Of a stretch of 64,000 nt of DNA, positions 16,766-25,539 are shown in pieces. Positions within the stretch are counted from its first letter, which is position 1; each line of letters starts with the position of its first letter. The notes under the pieces were generated by a model. That model saw only the letters and a program-made list of their open reading frames with translations, made no database searches and was not told the DNA's origin. Both the position numbers and the translations under genes were made by a program. The stretch is taken from positions 226,039 through 290,038 of the forward strand of contig CAWDJF010000003.1 of the NCBI GenBank assembly GCA_963802575.1, written 5' to 3'. The stretch is from DATFTE01 sp963802575. Lineage in GTDB: Bacteria > Acidobacteriota > Terriglobia > Terriglobales > Acidobacteriaceae.

Positions 16766-17061
16766 TTCGATGGGGTCACTACGATGAATTCGATGCGCTT
16801 CACGGTGTGGCTCACGTAGCGGTTCATGGCCGCGACATAGCGCGGAGCGAGCGCCTGCAACTCATTGCGCCATCCGACGTCAGGAACTTCGACGCACAGG
16901 ATGCCATCCGCCCAACGTATAGCCCGCGTTCGCTCGGCAACACCGTGGCCGCAAGCCAGCGGCCAGGCGAGAACCGGGGCTTCCTCCGCAGGAACGCGGC
17001 GCAGTGACTCGATGACAATTTTCTCGAGTCCCACTGCAGCGGGCTGCATTTCGTGTCTCAT
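16762..17061 (-). CDS. DciA/DUF721 family protein
   Basis: 99 residues. GHGVAERTRAIRWADGILCVEVPDVGWRNELQAL matches the core of DUF721, with the 'VxWxxEL' end typical of DciA, the ancestral loader of the DnaB helicase in bacteria without DnaC. The coding end overlaps gatC by 4 bp. Its start faces the divergent amidohydrolase gene 90 bp away. The helicase-loading role is known for the family and not shown here. Confidence 0.75.
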   Translation of the reverse strand: MRHEMQPAAVGLEKIVIESLRRVPAEEAPVLAWPLACGHGVAERTRAIRWADGILCVEVPDVGWRNELQALAPRYVAAMNRYVSHTVKRIEFIVVTPSK

Positions 17062-17151
17062 CGGAATCGGCGAGGAACCAATTTTAACATCCTCGCTCGC
17101 CGGCTTTGCTTACGTTTGTCGAGTTGTCCCGTCTCTCAGCCGGGCACTCGC

Positions 17152-18936
17152 ATGCAAGCATCCACAAAACTTCTTCGCTCTGTTGGCACCTTGATTGTGC
17201 TGGTGTCTGCCATCGTGTTGGCCACGGCCGCCGGCGCCGCGAACCCAACCCAGGCGCTTGCCTTTCTGCACGTGAACGTCATCCCCATGGATCACGAGCG
17301 TGTGATGCCGGACCAAACCGTCATCGTTCGCGATGGCAAGATCGCTGAGGTCGGCCCTTCGGCGAGCGTGCGCGTTCCTGCAGGAGTTCGCACCATCGAT
17401 GGAAAAGGGAAATTTCTGGTTCCGGGATTCACCGATGCGCACGTGCACGTGCAGACACCGACCGAGTTCCCGCTGTTCCTGGCGAACGGAGTGACGACGG
17501 TTTTCAACCTCGATGGCCGCCCGGCACACTTACTGTGGCGCAAACAAATTGCCTCTGGAGAAATGTTGGGGCCCACCATTATTACGACCGGCCCGATCTT
17601 CGCGACCGCGCATACGGCCGCCGAGGCGGTCCGCATGGTCGACGAGCAGGCCGCTTTGGGTTACGACGGGGTAAAGATCTACAACGCGGTTTCGAAGGCG
17701 GAGTACTCAGCATTGATCGCCGAGGCCAAACGCAAAGGCATGCTGCTGATGGGCCACGTGGCACGCCAACCTGATTTCGAATTGACGCTGTCTTCCGGAC
17801 AATCGATCGCTCATCTCGAGGAGTTCACCTACACCTATTTCAATCCGCAACACGACGACAATAACGCCCACATCGTCTACGACGAATCGCGCATTCCTGG
17901 TGCCGTCGCTCTTACCGCGCAGTCTGGTGTGTTCGTGACGCCGACGCTTTCAACCTACGCGTCCATTGTTGAGCAGGCTACGGACCTCGATCACTTTCTG
18001 AAGAGAGCGGAACTTAAATACGATTCGCCCTGGATTCTTGAGGGCCTGCAACCAGCGTCGAACCGTTACAAAAATGGATTCACTCCCGATTTTTATCCCC
18101 GCATTCGCGCCTCGTTGGCCTTACAGCGGAAGCTGGTGAAGGCGCTCGAAGATGCTGGAGTGCCTTTGATGGCGGGCACAGACGCCAGTGATGTCGGACC
18201 GGTAGCAGGATTCGGAGTCCATGACGAATTGCAGGAATTCGTCAATGACGGGCTGACTCCGTTTCAAGCGCTGCAGACGGCGACGGTAAACCCGGCGCGG
18301 TATTTTCGGCGCTCCCAGGAATTCGGCACCATCGAGGCGGGAAAGCGGGCGGACCTGATCCTGCTGGAACAGAATCCGCTGGTCGACATTGGGAATACGC
18401 GAAAGATTGCGGGCGTTGCCGTGCGCGGCCGGTGGTCAAGCAGCGCAGAACTGGCCGCGATGGTGAAAGACGTCCCCGAAATTTACAAGCGGCAGATTGC
18501 CCAGGTGCAGCATGACTTGGAGACAAATCCGAAGCAGGCGCAGCGCTATCTGGAAGACAACGATGCACTCGATAATCTGAGCGCCGCGGCGATGGCGAGC
18601 ATCGCGAGAGAGAAAGGCGTTACGAAGTTGCGTTTGGTGGTGCTGAATATCCGGCGGAGCGATCCCAACTCGGCGCTGGTTACGGAGCAGAAGATCAACG
18701 CCTTGGGCTACACATTGCTAAGTGATAAAAAATATGCGGACGCGATTGCAGTCTTTCGCATGAATACCGAAGATTTCCCTCAATCCGCCAACACTTTCGA
18801 TAGCTATGCGGAAGCGCTCTTCGACTCGGGAGATGTGCCCAAGGCCCTCGTCAGCTATAAGCGGGCGGTGGAAATCGACCCCAAGTATCCCAACGCAGCT
18901 GCGGCAAACGAGTTTTTGGCGAAGCACAGCAAATAA
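17152..18936 (+). CDS. Exported amidohydrolase with C-terminal TPR-like tail
   Basis: 594 residues from ATG 17152, chosen because it begins a signal peptide (MQASTKLLRSVGTLIVLVSA). The metal-dependent hydrolase core has FTDAHVHVQTP (HxH), a later histidine in LLMGHVARQPD, a further one in SIAHLEEFTY and the aspartate in MAGTDASDVGP. FGTIEAGKRADLILLEQNP is the usual end of imidazolonepropionase-type enzymes. Beyond about residue 480 the chain adds roughly 110 residues ending with a TPR motif (SYKRAVEIDPKYPNAAAANE). The substrate is unknown; relatives are annotated as Xaa-Pro dipeptidases or imidazolonepropionases. Confidence 0.88.
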   Translation: MQASTKLLRSVGTLIVLVSAIVLATAAGAANPTQALAFLHVNVIPMDHERVMPDQTVIVRDGKIAEVGPSASVRVPAGVRTIDGKGKFLVPGFTDAHVHVQTPTEFPLFLANGVTTVFNLDGRPAHLLWRKQIASGEMLGPTIITTGPIFATAHTAAEAVRMVDEQAALGYDGVKIYNAVSKAEYSALIAEAKRKGMLLMGHVARQPDFELTLSSGQSIAHLEEFTYTYFNPQHDDNNAHIVYDESRIPGAVALTAQSGVFVTPTLSTYASIVEQATDLDHFLKRAELKYDSPWILEGLQPASNRYKNGFTPDFYPRIRASLALQRKLVKALEDAGVPLMAGTDASDVGPVAGFGVHDELQEFVNDGLTPFQALQTATVNPARYFRRSQEFGTIEAGKRADLILLEQNPLVDIGNTRKIAGVAVRGRWSSSAELAAMVKDVPEIYKRQIAQVQHDLETNPKQAQRYLEDNDALDNLSAAAMASIAREKGVTKLRLVVLNIRRSDPNSALVTEQKINALGYTLLSDKKYADAIAVFRMNTEDFPQSANTFDSYAEALFDSGDVPKALVSYKRAVEIDPKYPNAAAANEFLAKHSK

Positions 18937-18944
18937 GTCAGGCG

Positions 18945-20276
18945 CTAGAGCGGAAATTGGCGGAAGACGAATACGAGAGCGTCGTCCCGGTCGCCGAGGC
19001 TGCCTTCGAGTTGCCCGTCTTCTACGGCACTGAGAATTTCCTTGAAGCGTGGCCCCGGCACGTATCCCGCCGCAATCAAATCTTCCCCAGTGATGAGAGG
19101 CTTTGGCCTCACCGCATCCGGCGGCATGGTGGCGATCTTCTCGCTGGTGAAATTGTAGGAAGTCAGGTCGCCGTGGCTCGAAAGGCAATCGATGCGATGC
19201 AATTGCAGGTGCTCGTCAAAGCTCGGCATGCGAATGAACTTTTTGAGCGTCGACTCTTTCATCTGCTGAACGTGGGCGAATTTCATGTGGTTGTCGATCA
19301 GCGCGAGAATCTGTTCGGTGTCGTCATTCGAGAAACGCAGCCGGTGCAGGATTTCCTCTCCCATCTTCACGCCGACATCCACATGACCGTCGAAGCGAAT
19401 GCGGTCGGCAATGCGGAAGGTCGGAGGCTTGCCCACGTCGTGCAGCAGAGCTCCCCACGCGAGAGTGGGAGGGCAGGGCTGCGGCAGCTTGTCGAGCAGC
19501 AGCAACGTGTGGACGAAGACGTCGCCCTCGGGATGAAACTGCGGAGGCTGCTCGACTCCTTTCATCCGGGAAATCTCGGGCAGGATTTCACGCAACAGGC
19601 CACTTTCATCGAGCAACATAAACGCGCGGCGCGCGTGCCCCTCAGTGAGCATCTTCGTGACTTCTTCGCGCACCCGCTCCCGCGAGACCTGGTGAATCTG
19701 CGAAGCTAGCGTTTGAATCGCGGCCAGGGTTGGCGGATCGATTGCGTAATCGAAACGCGCTGCAAAGCGCACCGCACGCAACATACGCAGCTTGTCTTCC
19801 CCGAAACGCCGCTCGGGATCGCCAATAGTGCGAATGATGCCGGCCTTCAGATCGTCGCGCCCGCCAACATAGTCGAGCACTTCATCGGTGATGGGGTCGA
19901 GAAGCAAGCCATTGATGGTGAAATCGCGGCGCTCGACGTCTTCGCGCGCATCCTTGCTGTAGCGGACGTGGTCGGGATGCCGCCCGTCGCTGTAACCAAT
20001 ATCGCTGCGGAAGGTGGCGACCTCGACCGCGTCGTTCTCTTCTTTCGACACCTCACCTTTCGGAAGCGGCACCAGCACTACGCCAAATTGCGCTCCGACA
20101 GCGTAGGTCTCGGGAAAAAGACGCATCACCTCATCGGGAGTGGCATCGGTAGTGACGTCGTAGTCGGCAGGCTCGCGGCCAAGCAGCAGATCGCGCACGC
20201 ATCCGCCGACGAGGTAGGCTTGATGGCCCCGGTAGCGGAGGGTGTGCACGATCGAGATGGCGTATTGTTTCAGCAT
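18945..20276 (-). CDS. cca: CCA tRNA nucleotidyltransferase / poly(A) polymerase family
   Basis: 443 residues from ATG 20276; the frame extends upstream into the preceding gene. LVGGCVRDLLLGREPADYDV is the class II nucleotidyltransferase active site (GG..RD...DxD). RDFTINGLLLDPITDEVLDYVGG and ERRFGEDKLRMLRAVRFAARF follow as in bacterial CCA-adding enzymes, and an HD domain begins at LLHDVGKPPTF. It adds or repairs the 3' CCA of tRNA, or adds A tails. The upstream RlaP-like gene ends 13 bp before this start on the same strand. Confidence 0.93.
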   Translation of the reverse strand: MLKQYAISIVHTLRYRGHQAYLVGGCVRDLLLGREPADYDVTTDATPDEVMRLFPETYAVGAQFGVVLVPLPKGEVSKEENDAVEVATFRSDIGYSDGRHPDHVRYSKDAREDVERRDFTINGLLLDPITDEVLDYVGGRDDLKAGIIRTIGDPERRFGEDKLRMLRAVRFAARFDYAIDPPTLAAIQTLASQIHQVSRERVREEVTKMLTEGHARRAFMLLDESGLLREILPEISRMKGVEQPPQFHPEGDVFVHTLLLLDKLPQPCPPTLAWGALLHDVGKPPTFRIADRIRFDGHVDVGVKMGEEILHRLRFSNDDTEQILALIDNHMKFAHVQQMKESTLKKFIRMPSFDEHLQLHRIDCLSSHGDLTSYNFTSEKIATMPPDAVRPKPLITGEDLIAAGYVPGPRFKEILSAVEDGQLEGSLGDRDDALVFVFRQFPL

Positions 20277-20289
20277 CTGAGAAGAATCA

Positions 20290-21063
20290 TCAGCGAACGT
20301 GATCCCAGCTCCGCAGGTAAGCTTCTGCGACGAGCGTTGATACGGCCTGACGGTCAATCTCACTCACCAGAGGCGAGGTTTTCGTTGCCTCCTCGCACTG
20401 AGGAAACATCTCGGCGGCCATGGCCACAACTTCTTGCATGGAGAAGCCGCCAGTACGAACCTTTACCAAGAAATCTCGTTCAGGCCGAGGGAAGGTTATC
20501 TTTCCCTTGGAAACGAGTTCTAAGCACTCTTGCAACAAACGCAACGTGTGCATTGCAGCTTTGACGTCATATCCGAACTGGGCTTCGATCTCCGGGCGTT
20601 GCCCCTTCTTGCCTCGACCCTTTTCCCCTGTCATGCGTTTGAGCTGATCATCCGCGAAACCAAGGAATTGAGGCACGCAAGTGCGCGCCAGAAAAACGTT
20701 CCGCCGTGATAGGATCCGCAACCAGACGTCGTTTTGAAGAACGTTCTCTGCAAACAGGAAGTGCAAAGCGGTCGGATTTCCCTTGCAGGCCAACCCTGCC
20801 CACTTCCGGAGCGAGTAGAGCGTTAGATCCACATCAAGGGGGCCGTTCCTCCGGTCGTCGCCAGCCGTCGACCAAACGAAGTGCGGCAACGTTTCGAGAC
20901 CAAGAGCCGTATCAGGCGGCTCGATGTATACCCCGTAGATATCTAGGTCGTCTGTACCCTGTACCTTCGCACCATGCAGTTCCGATCCCCCGATAAAAAG
21001 GTGAATCAGTCGATCCGGATAAGGAAATCCGGACTCTCGTACGTGTTGAAGGAGGTCGGCCAC
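20290..21063 (-). CDS. RlaP-like nucleotidyltransferase (PF10127 type)
   Basis: 257 residues. The N-terminus has GGSELHGAKVQGTDDLDIYG, the GS-x-lots-D-x-D active site of the polymerase beta superfamily, followed by a second acidic site in LDVDLTLYSLRKW. Length and order fit the YcgL/RlaP family, predicted nucleotidyltransferases found with RNA ligases. Here no ligase is present, but the gene is co-directional with cca (13 bp apart) and divergent from tsaD (23 bp), so a link to tRNA repair is plausible. The substrate is unknown. Confidence 0.75.
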   Translation of the reverse strand: MADLLQHVRESGFPYPDRLIHLFIGGSELHGAKVQGTDDLDIYGVYIEPPDTALGLETLPHFVWSTAGDDRRNGPLDVDLTLYSLRKWAGLACKGNPTALHFLFAENVLQNDVWLRILSRRNVFLARTCVPQFLGFADDQLKRMTGEKGRGKKGQRPEIEAQFGYDVKAAMHTLRLLQECLELVSKGKITFPRPERDFLVKVRTGGFSMQEVVAMAAEMFPQCEEATKTSPLVSEIDRQAVSTLVAEAYLRSWDHVR

Positions 21064-21086
21064 GAGAATCTAATAATATAGGTCTT

Positions 21087-22229
21087 ATGCCAGACGCCTA
21101 CATCCTCGGCATTGAAAGCTCCTGCGATGAAACCGGAGCCGCCGTGGTGCGTTCGGGGGAGCAGATCGTCTCAAACGTGGTCTTCTCGCAGATTGCCACC
21201 CATCAGCCTTATGGAGGAGTTGTGCCCGAACTCGCCTCGCGCGAGCATCTCAAGGCGATTGTGCCCGTGGTTCGCCAGGCGCTGGCCGATGCGGGAAAGA
21301 CCTACCAATCGATCGACGCCCTCGCCGTCACGCAGGGCCCTGGCCTGGCCGGAGCCCTGTTGGTTGGCATCAGTTATGCCAAGGCGTTGGCGTTCGCGCT
21401 CGACAAGCCGCTGATCGCCGTCAACCATCTGGAAGGCCACATCCATGCCGTGCTGCTCGAAGAGCGGCAGAAGGGCAACCACGAAGTAAAATTCCCGCTG
21501 CTGGCGTTAGTCGTTTCCGGAGGCCACACTCATCTCTATCTCGCGGCGCAAAAGGACCAGAGTTGGACGTACGAAAACATCGGTCATACTCGTGACGACG
21601 CCGCCGGCGAAGCCTTCGACAAAGTCGCCAAGGTTCTGGGATTGGGTTATCCGGGCGGGCCCGTGATCGACAAACTGTCCGTTCACGGCGATCCCAACGC
21701 GCTGAAGTTCACGCTCTCGCAGATGAAGCACCGCGACCGTCGTGATCCCGGCCACCTGGACGACCGGCAGCGCTTCGATTTTTCTTATAGCGGAATCAAA
21801 ACCGCAGTCCTGCGCCATGTGGAAACTCACGGCCTGCGGCCAGCCATCGAGGCACGCCGCCAAGCTCTAGCGCCAATCGCCAAGCCCAAGCTCGAGGACT
21901 ATCTCGCGCACTGCGACCGTGCCACGCTCGACCTCGTGTCCTCGTTTCAGCGTGCCATGGTGAACGACATGGTCGGAAAGACCCTGGCCGCCGCTCGCGC
22001 CTACGACGCCGAGAGTCTATTTGTCACTGGAGGCGTAGCCGCCAACAACGAACTTCGCCAGACCTTCGAGCGCGAAGCCGCCAAAGAAGGACTGCAAGTC
22101 TTGTTTCCCTCGCGGCCGCTCTCCACCGACAACGCAGCCATGATCGCCACCGCCGCTTATCCTAAGTTTCTGCAAGGCGATTTCGCTGGGGTGGATTTCT
22201 CGGCGGAAGCTGGATTGAAATTGAAATAG
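21087..22229 (+). CDS. tsaD: tRNA N6-adenosine threonylcarbamoyltransferase
   Basis: 380 residues. Transfers the threonylcarbamoyl group to A37 of ANN-reading tRNAs. ILGIESSCDETGAAVV is the N-terminal ATPase motif, VNHLEGHIHAVLLEE holds the two metal histidines, and VVSGGHTHLYLA and FVTGGVAANNELRQTF are further signatures of the Kae1/TsaD family. The chain is about 35 residues longer than E. coli TsaD, mostly in a charged insert around RDPGHLDDRQRFDFSYSGIK. No tsaB or tsaE is adjacent. Confidence 0.96.
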   Translation: MPDAYILGIESSCDETGAAVVRSGEQIVSNVVFSQIATHQPYGGVVPELASREHLKAIVPVVRQALADAGKTYQSIDALAVTQGPGLAGALLVGISYAKALAFALDKPLIAVNHLEGHIHAVLLEERQKGNHEVKFPLLALVVSGGHTHLYLAAQKDQSWTYENIGHTRDDAAGEAFDKVAKVLGLGYPGGPVIDKLSVHGDPNALKFTLSQMKHRDRRDPGHLDDRQRFDFSYSGIKTAVLRHVETHGLRPAIEARRQALAPIAKPKLEDYLAHCDRATLDLVSSFQRAMVNDMVGKTLAAARAYDAESLFVTGGVAANNELRQTFEREAAKEGLQVLFPSRPLSTDNAAMIATAAYPKFLQGDFAGVDFSAEAGLKLK

Positions 22230-22238
22230 AGGCCGGGA

Positions 22239-22631
22239 TTACTTGCCGCTGGGGTGGGCCTTGGCGAGCGGAGTTCCGAAAGTCTTCTCCAAAGCCTTTG
22301 CCAACTGATCGGTAATGTCGATGTCTTTGTAGATGGCGAAGTCGGCGCGCTTCTCGCCTTCATCAAATCCGCTCTGGCGGCCGGAGACCACCACAATAGG
22401 AATGTTGGCCGTGGCGGTTTGCGACTTAAGCGCGCTGATCAGTTCCGCGCCTCCCATCTTCGGCATCTGCATGTCGGTAATGATGAGGTCGGCAGGCGCG
22501 CGCCGCAGGGCATCGAGTGCTTCCTGCCCGTTACTCGCTGCCTCGACCTGGAAGCCGCGTTCCTCCAGATAACGGCACACCGTGTGCCGGATCAGCATCG
22601 AGTCGTCGACCACTAGAGCGGTGAAAGGCAT
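22239..22631 (-). CDS. Single-domain response regulator (CheY-like)
   Basis: 130 residues, one receiver domain without an output domain. VVDDSMLIRH gives the acidic pair (D9/D10), IITDMQMPKMGG the phosphoryl-accepting D53, VVSGRQ the Ser83 switch and IYKDID the Lys102. Such proteins pass a phosphate to another protein or act on a motor or kinase. No kinase is adjacent. It is convergent with tsaD, 9 bp apart. Confidence 0.92.
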   Translation of the reverse strand: MPFTALVVDDSMLIRHTVCRYLEERGFQVEAASNGQEALDALRRAPADLIITDMQMPKMGGAELISALKSQTATANIPIVVVSGRQSGFDEGEKRADFAIYKDIDITDQLAKALEKTFGTPLAKAHPSGK

Positions 22632-22747
22632 TCCTTTTCCCGGCGGCGCAGTATCCCCGGGGCGACATTAGCAAGGCTCATGCGGAATCGCCATCGCGAA
22701 ATGACGCGACAAATTACCGAAGTCATCCCGATTCGGGGCACTGCGGT

Positions 22748-22894
22748 TCAGGATTCCTCGTTCAGCTTCGTTTCTTCGATGTTCATGTCTTTGAATTCAC
22801 TGGATTCGAAGATCTCGCCGCATTCGAGGCATTCTACAAATTCGGCGTCTTCCTCGCGGGATACGATTTGCACACGCGGGTGCTTGCATGCCAT
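22748..22894 (-). CDS. Small zinc-ribbon-like protein
   Basis: 48 residues from ATG 22894 (63 if ATG 22939 is used). MACKHPRVQIVSREEDAEF is followed by VECLECGEIFESSEF; C and H near the start plus CxxC suggest one metal site. Very acidic C-terminal end. Similar small 'CLxCGExF' proteins are widespread in acidobacteria and have no known role. It is divergent from the iscR region, with 360 bp between start codons. Confidence 0.65.
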   Translation of the reverse strand: MACKHPRVQIVSREEDAEFVECLECGEIFESSEFKDMNIEETKLNEES

Positions 22895-23105
22895 ATTGCT
22901 TCTCTTCTCGGGAACGTGCGGCGGCGGGATTGGGTTCATAAATCCGGGGATTTTCCGGCCCTGAACGGGCCGCGAATGGTTGACGCCGGAATTTGGCGGT
23001 ATTTTAGCCCGGCCAGTGGCCTTGTCAAGTGCCCGAATATTATCTCTCCCAGGAGCAGAATCGAAGCCAGGTTTCTTGCCCGAAATCTACAAGTCTCTCA
23101 AAATA

Positions 23106-23120
23106 CGACTAAAAGAGTCG
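23106..23120. promoter_or_regulatory. IscR type-1-like operator, upstream copy
   Basis: CGACTAAAAGAGTCG: perfect arms CGACT and AGTCG around AAAAG. It matches the core GACT-N5-AGTC of the E. coli [2Fe-2S]-IscR type 1 motif. It lies about 85 bp upstream of the promoter candidate for the isc operon. Confidence 0.55.
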
Positions 23121-23191
23121 CATACAGCTAAACCATTCAGCCACACAACATTACCACTCACCCGGGGATTCCTGCCATCGCCTGTAGCGAG

Positions 23192-23246
23192 TTGCGTTTC
23201 CAGCCGGATGCCCCTAAAATAATCATGTCCGACTAAAAAGGTCGGA
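23192..23246 (+). promoter_or_regulatory. iscR promoter with overlapping operator
   Basis: TTGCGT (23192-23197), a 17-bp spacer and TAAAAT (23215-23220) form a good sigma-70 promoter. Transcription would start near 23227. The palindrome with arms TCCGAC and GTCGGA around TAAAAAG follows at 23228-23246, directly on the transcription start, and shares GACTAAAA with the upstream site. Binding of IscR here would block its own operon. No Shine-Dalgarno is visible before the iscR ATG at 23259. Confidence 0.65.
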
Positions 23247-23258
23247 TTTACCTCGGAC

Positions 23259-23720
23259 ATGCTGAAGCTGACCAAAAAGGCGGATTACGGGCTCATGGCC
23301 ATGAAGCACTTGGCCGAGCACTGCCATCCTGAGGCGTGCAGCGCCAAGGATGTCGCCGACGCCTACGGCATTCCGCCCGAGGCATTAGCCAAGATTCTGC
23401 AGCGCCTGGTAAAGGCCGGACTGCTGACTTCGCAGCATGGCATGAATGGCGGATACACGCTGGCTCGCGACCCCGCCAACATCAGCGCTTTTGAAGTGAT
23501 TCGCGCGATCGATGGGCCTCTGTTTATCACCTCCTGTGTGACAGTGCGCGGCGAGTGCGGCCAGACCGATCGCTGCACCATTCGCGAACCGCTGCGCAAG
23601 GTGAATCAAAGTATCGAAGACGTGCTGCGGCGCATCACTATCTCAGAGATGAAAGAAGAGATCGTCGACGCCGGCGACGAGAAGCCCGGCAAGCCCAAAG
23701 AATTAGTAACGATTACGTAA
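23259..23720 (+). CDS. iscR: Rrf2 family Fe-S cluster regulator (IscR-like)
   Basis: 153 residues. The N-terminal winged helix (LTKKADYGLMAMKHLAEH, then IPPEALAKILQRLVKAGLL and HGMNGGYTLARDP) is the Rrf2 fold. Cysteines C93, C100 and C106 have the spacing of the [2Fe-2S] site of IscR (C-x6-C-x5-C here; C-x5-C-x5-C in E. coli). It heads the isc operon and two palindromes that fit IscR type 1 sites lie upstream, so feedback repression by the holo-form is the likely mode. iscS begins 19 bp later. Confidence 0.9.
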   Translation: MLKLTKKADYGLMAMKHLAEHCHPEACSAKDVADAYGIPPEALAKILQRLVKAGLLTSQHGMNGGYTLARDPANISAFEVIRAIDGPLFITSCVTVRGECGQTDRCTIREPLRKVNQSIEDVLRRITISEMKEEIVDAGDEKPGKPKELVTIT

Positions 23721-23739
23721 AGATTTCAGGAGAGCAATC

Positions 23740-25017
23740 ATGGCCACGGATGTAAAGACACTCCCCCACGAGCAGCACACGGCGCCGGAAGGCATCAAGC
23801 TGCCCATTTACATGGACAACCATGCCACCACCCCGATGGATCCGCGGGTGCTCGAAGAGATGCTGCCCTACTTCATGGAGAAGTTCGGTAACGCCGCGAG
23901 CCGAAACCATCCCTTCGGATGGGTGGCGGAAGAAGGCGTCGAGACCGCGCGTGAACGCATCGCGAAACTAGTGGGCGCGACCGCGAAAGAAATCATCTTC
24001 ACCTCGGGCGCAACCGAGAGCGACAACCTGGCCATCAAGGGCGTCGCCGAGATGTACAAGGAAAAGGGCAATCACATCATCACGGCGGTCACCGAGCACA
24101 AGGCGGTGCTCGATACCTGCAAGCGCCTGGAAAAATACGGCTACCGCGTGACCTACATGCCCGTGCAGAAGAATGGATTGGTCGATCTCGAAGAGTTGAA
24201 GAACGCGATGACCGATAAGACCATCCTGGTCACGATCATGGCTGCGAATAACGAGATTGGCGTGCTGCAGCCCTGGCGCGAAATCGGGAAGCTGTGCCGC
24301 GAGCGCGGCATCCTCTTCCACACCGACGCGGTGCAGGCAGTCGGCAAGGTGCCGATCGACGTCAACAAAGACAATATCGACCTGATGTCGATTACGGCCC
24401 ACAAGATTTACGGGCCGAAGGGCGTGGGCGCGTTATATGTGCGCCGCAAGAATCCGCGAGTGCAGATTTCCGCCATTATCGATGGCGGCGGTCACGAGCG
24501 CGGAATGCGTTCTGGAACATTGAATGTCCCCGGCATCGTCGGTCTGGGCAAAGCATGCGCAATCGCCACGGAAGAGATGGCGAAAGAAAGCGTGTATCTG
24601 GGTGGGCTCAGAGATCGTCTTAAAGACAGCATCATGAGCCGCCTTGACGAAACCTATATCAACGGCACGATGGAGCATCGCCTGCCGGGCAACCTGAACA
24701 TCAGCTTCGCCTACGTAGAAGGCGAGTCGTTGCTGATGGGCATCAACGACATTGCAGTTTCTAGCGGTTCGGCGTGCACCTCCGCGACGCTTGAGCCATC
24801 TTATGTATTGAAGGCTCTTGGCACGGGAGATGACTTGGCGCACAGCTCGATCCGGTTCGGCATTGGGCGCTTCAATACCGAAGCGGAAGTCGATTATGTC
24901 GCCGACCGCGTGGTAGAGACCGTGCAACGCTTGCGCGAACTTTCGCCTCTCTACGAAATGGCGAAAGAAGGCATCGACCTGAAGAACGTGAAATGGTCGG
25001 CCGAGGAAGCACACTAG
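23740..25017 (+). CDS. iscS: Cysteine desulfurase IscS
   Basis: 425 residues, a PLP enzyme that takes sulfur from cysteine for Fe-S clusters. MDNHATTPMDPRVLEEMLPY is the typical start after about 25 extra N-terminal residues. ITAHKIYGPKGVGAL carries the PLP lysine (K222), and SSGSACTSATLEPSYVL carries the mobile catalytic cysteine (C346), with the long loop of group I enzymes. A GGAGAG ribosome site precedes it. It lies between iscR and iscU. Confidence 0.97.
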   Translation: MATDVKTLPHEQHTAPEGIKLPIYMDNHATTPMDPRVLEEMLPYFMEKFGNAASRNHPFGWVAEEGVETARERIAKLVGATAKEIIFTSGATESDNLAIKGVAEMYKEKGNHIITAVTEHKAVLDTCKRLEKYGYRVTYMPVQKNGLVDLEELKNAMTDKTILVTIMAANNEIGVLQPWREIGKLCRERGILFHTDAVQAVGKVPIDVNKDNIDLMSITAHKIYGPKGVGALYVRRKNPRVQISAIIDGGGHERGMRSGTLNVPGIVGLGKACAIATEEMAKESVYLGGLRDRLKDSIMSRLDETYINGTMEHRLPGNLNISFAYVEGESLLMGINDIAVSSGSACTSATLEPSYVLKALGTGDDLAHSSIRFGIGRFNTEAEVDYVADRVVETVQRLRELSPLYEMAKEGIDLKNVKWSAEEAH

Positions 25018-25051
25018 ATTTTCAACTTTAGATTTTTGGAGAACATGAATC

Positions 25052-25468
25052 ATGGCATACAGCGATAAAGTAATCGACCACTACAACAATCCTCGCAACG
25101 TCGGATCGATGGACAAGAACAGCTCCGAAGTCGGCACCGGCCTGGTCGGCGCCCCCGAGTGCGGCGACGTGATGAAGCTGCAGATCAAGGTCAATCCCCA
25201 GACCAATGTCATTGAAGATGCCAAGTTCAAGACATTCGGCTGCGGATCGGCGATCGCATCGTCTTCGCTCGCCACCGAATGGGTGAAGGGCAAGACCGTC
25301 GAGGAAGCGCTGGCGATCAAGAACACCGAGATCGTGAAAGAGCTTTCGCTGCCTCCAGTGAAGATTCACTGCTCGGTGCTGGCCGAAGACGCTATCCGGG
25401 CGGCGATTCACGATTGGAAGAACAAGCAAGGCGCCGAAAAGCCGGTCGCCGTCGAAGCCAGCAAGTAG
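25052..25468 (+). CDS. iscU: Fe-S cluster scaffold IscU
   Basis: 138 residues. Three cluster cysteines are visible: C37 in GAPECGDVMKLQI, C64 in TFGCGSAIASSS and C107 in KIHCSVLAEDAI. LPPVK (100-104) is the peptide bound by the HscA chaperone, in agreement with hscB and hscA downstream. It starts with the family-typical MAYSDKVIDHYNNPRNVG. Length is slightly above the E. coli protein. Confidence 0.97.
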   Translation: MAYSDKVIDHYNNPRNVGSMDKNSSEVGTGLVGAPECGDVMKLQIKVNPQTNVIEDAKFKTFGCGSAIASSSLATEWVKGKTVEEALAIKNTEIVKELSLPPVKIHCSVLAEDAIRAAIHDWKNKQGAEKPVAVEASK

Positions 25469-25539
25469 TTGGCTGTTCGTCGGTTTGCGGCAGATTGTGA
25501 TCTGCGGCACTGACGAGGCAGCGCGAGCAAAATACGCTT

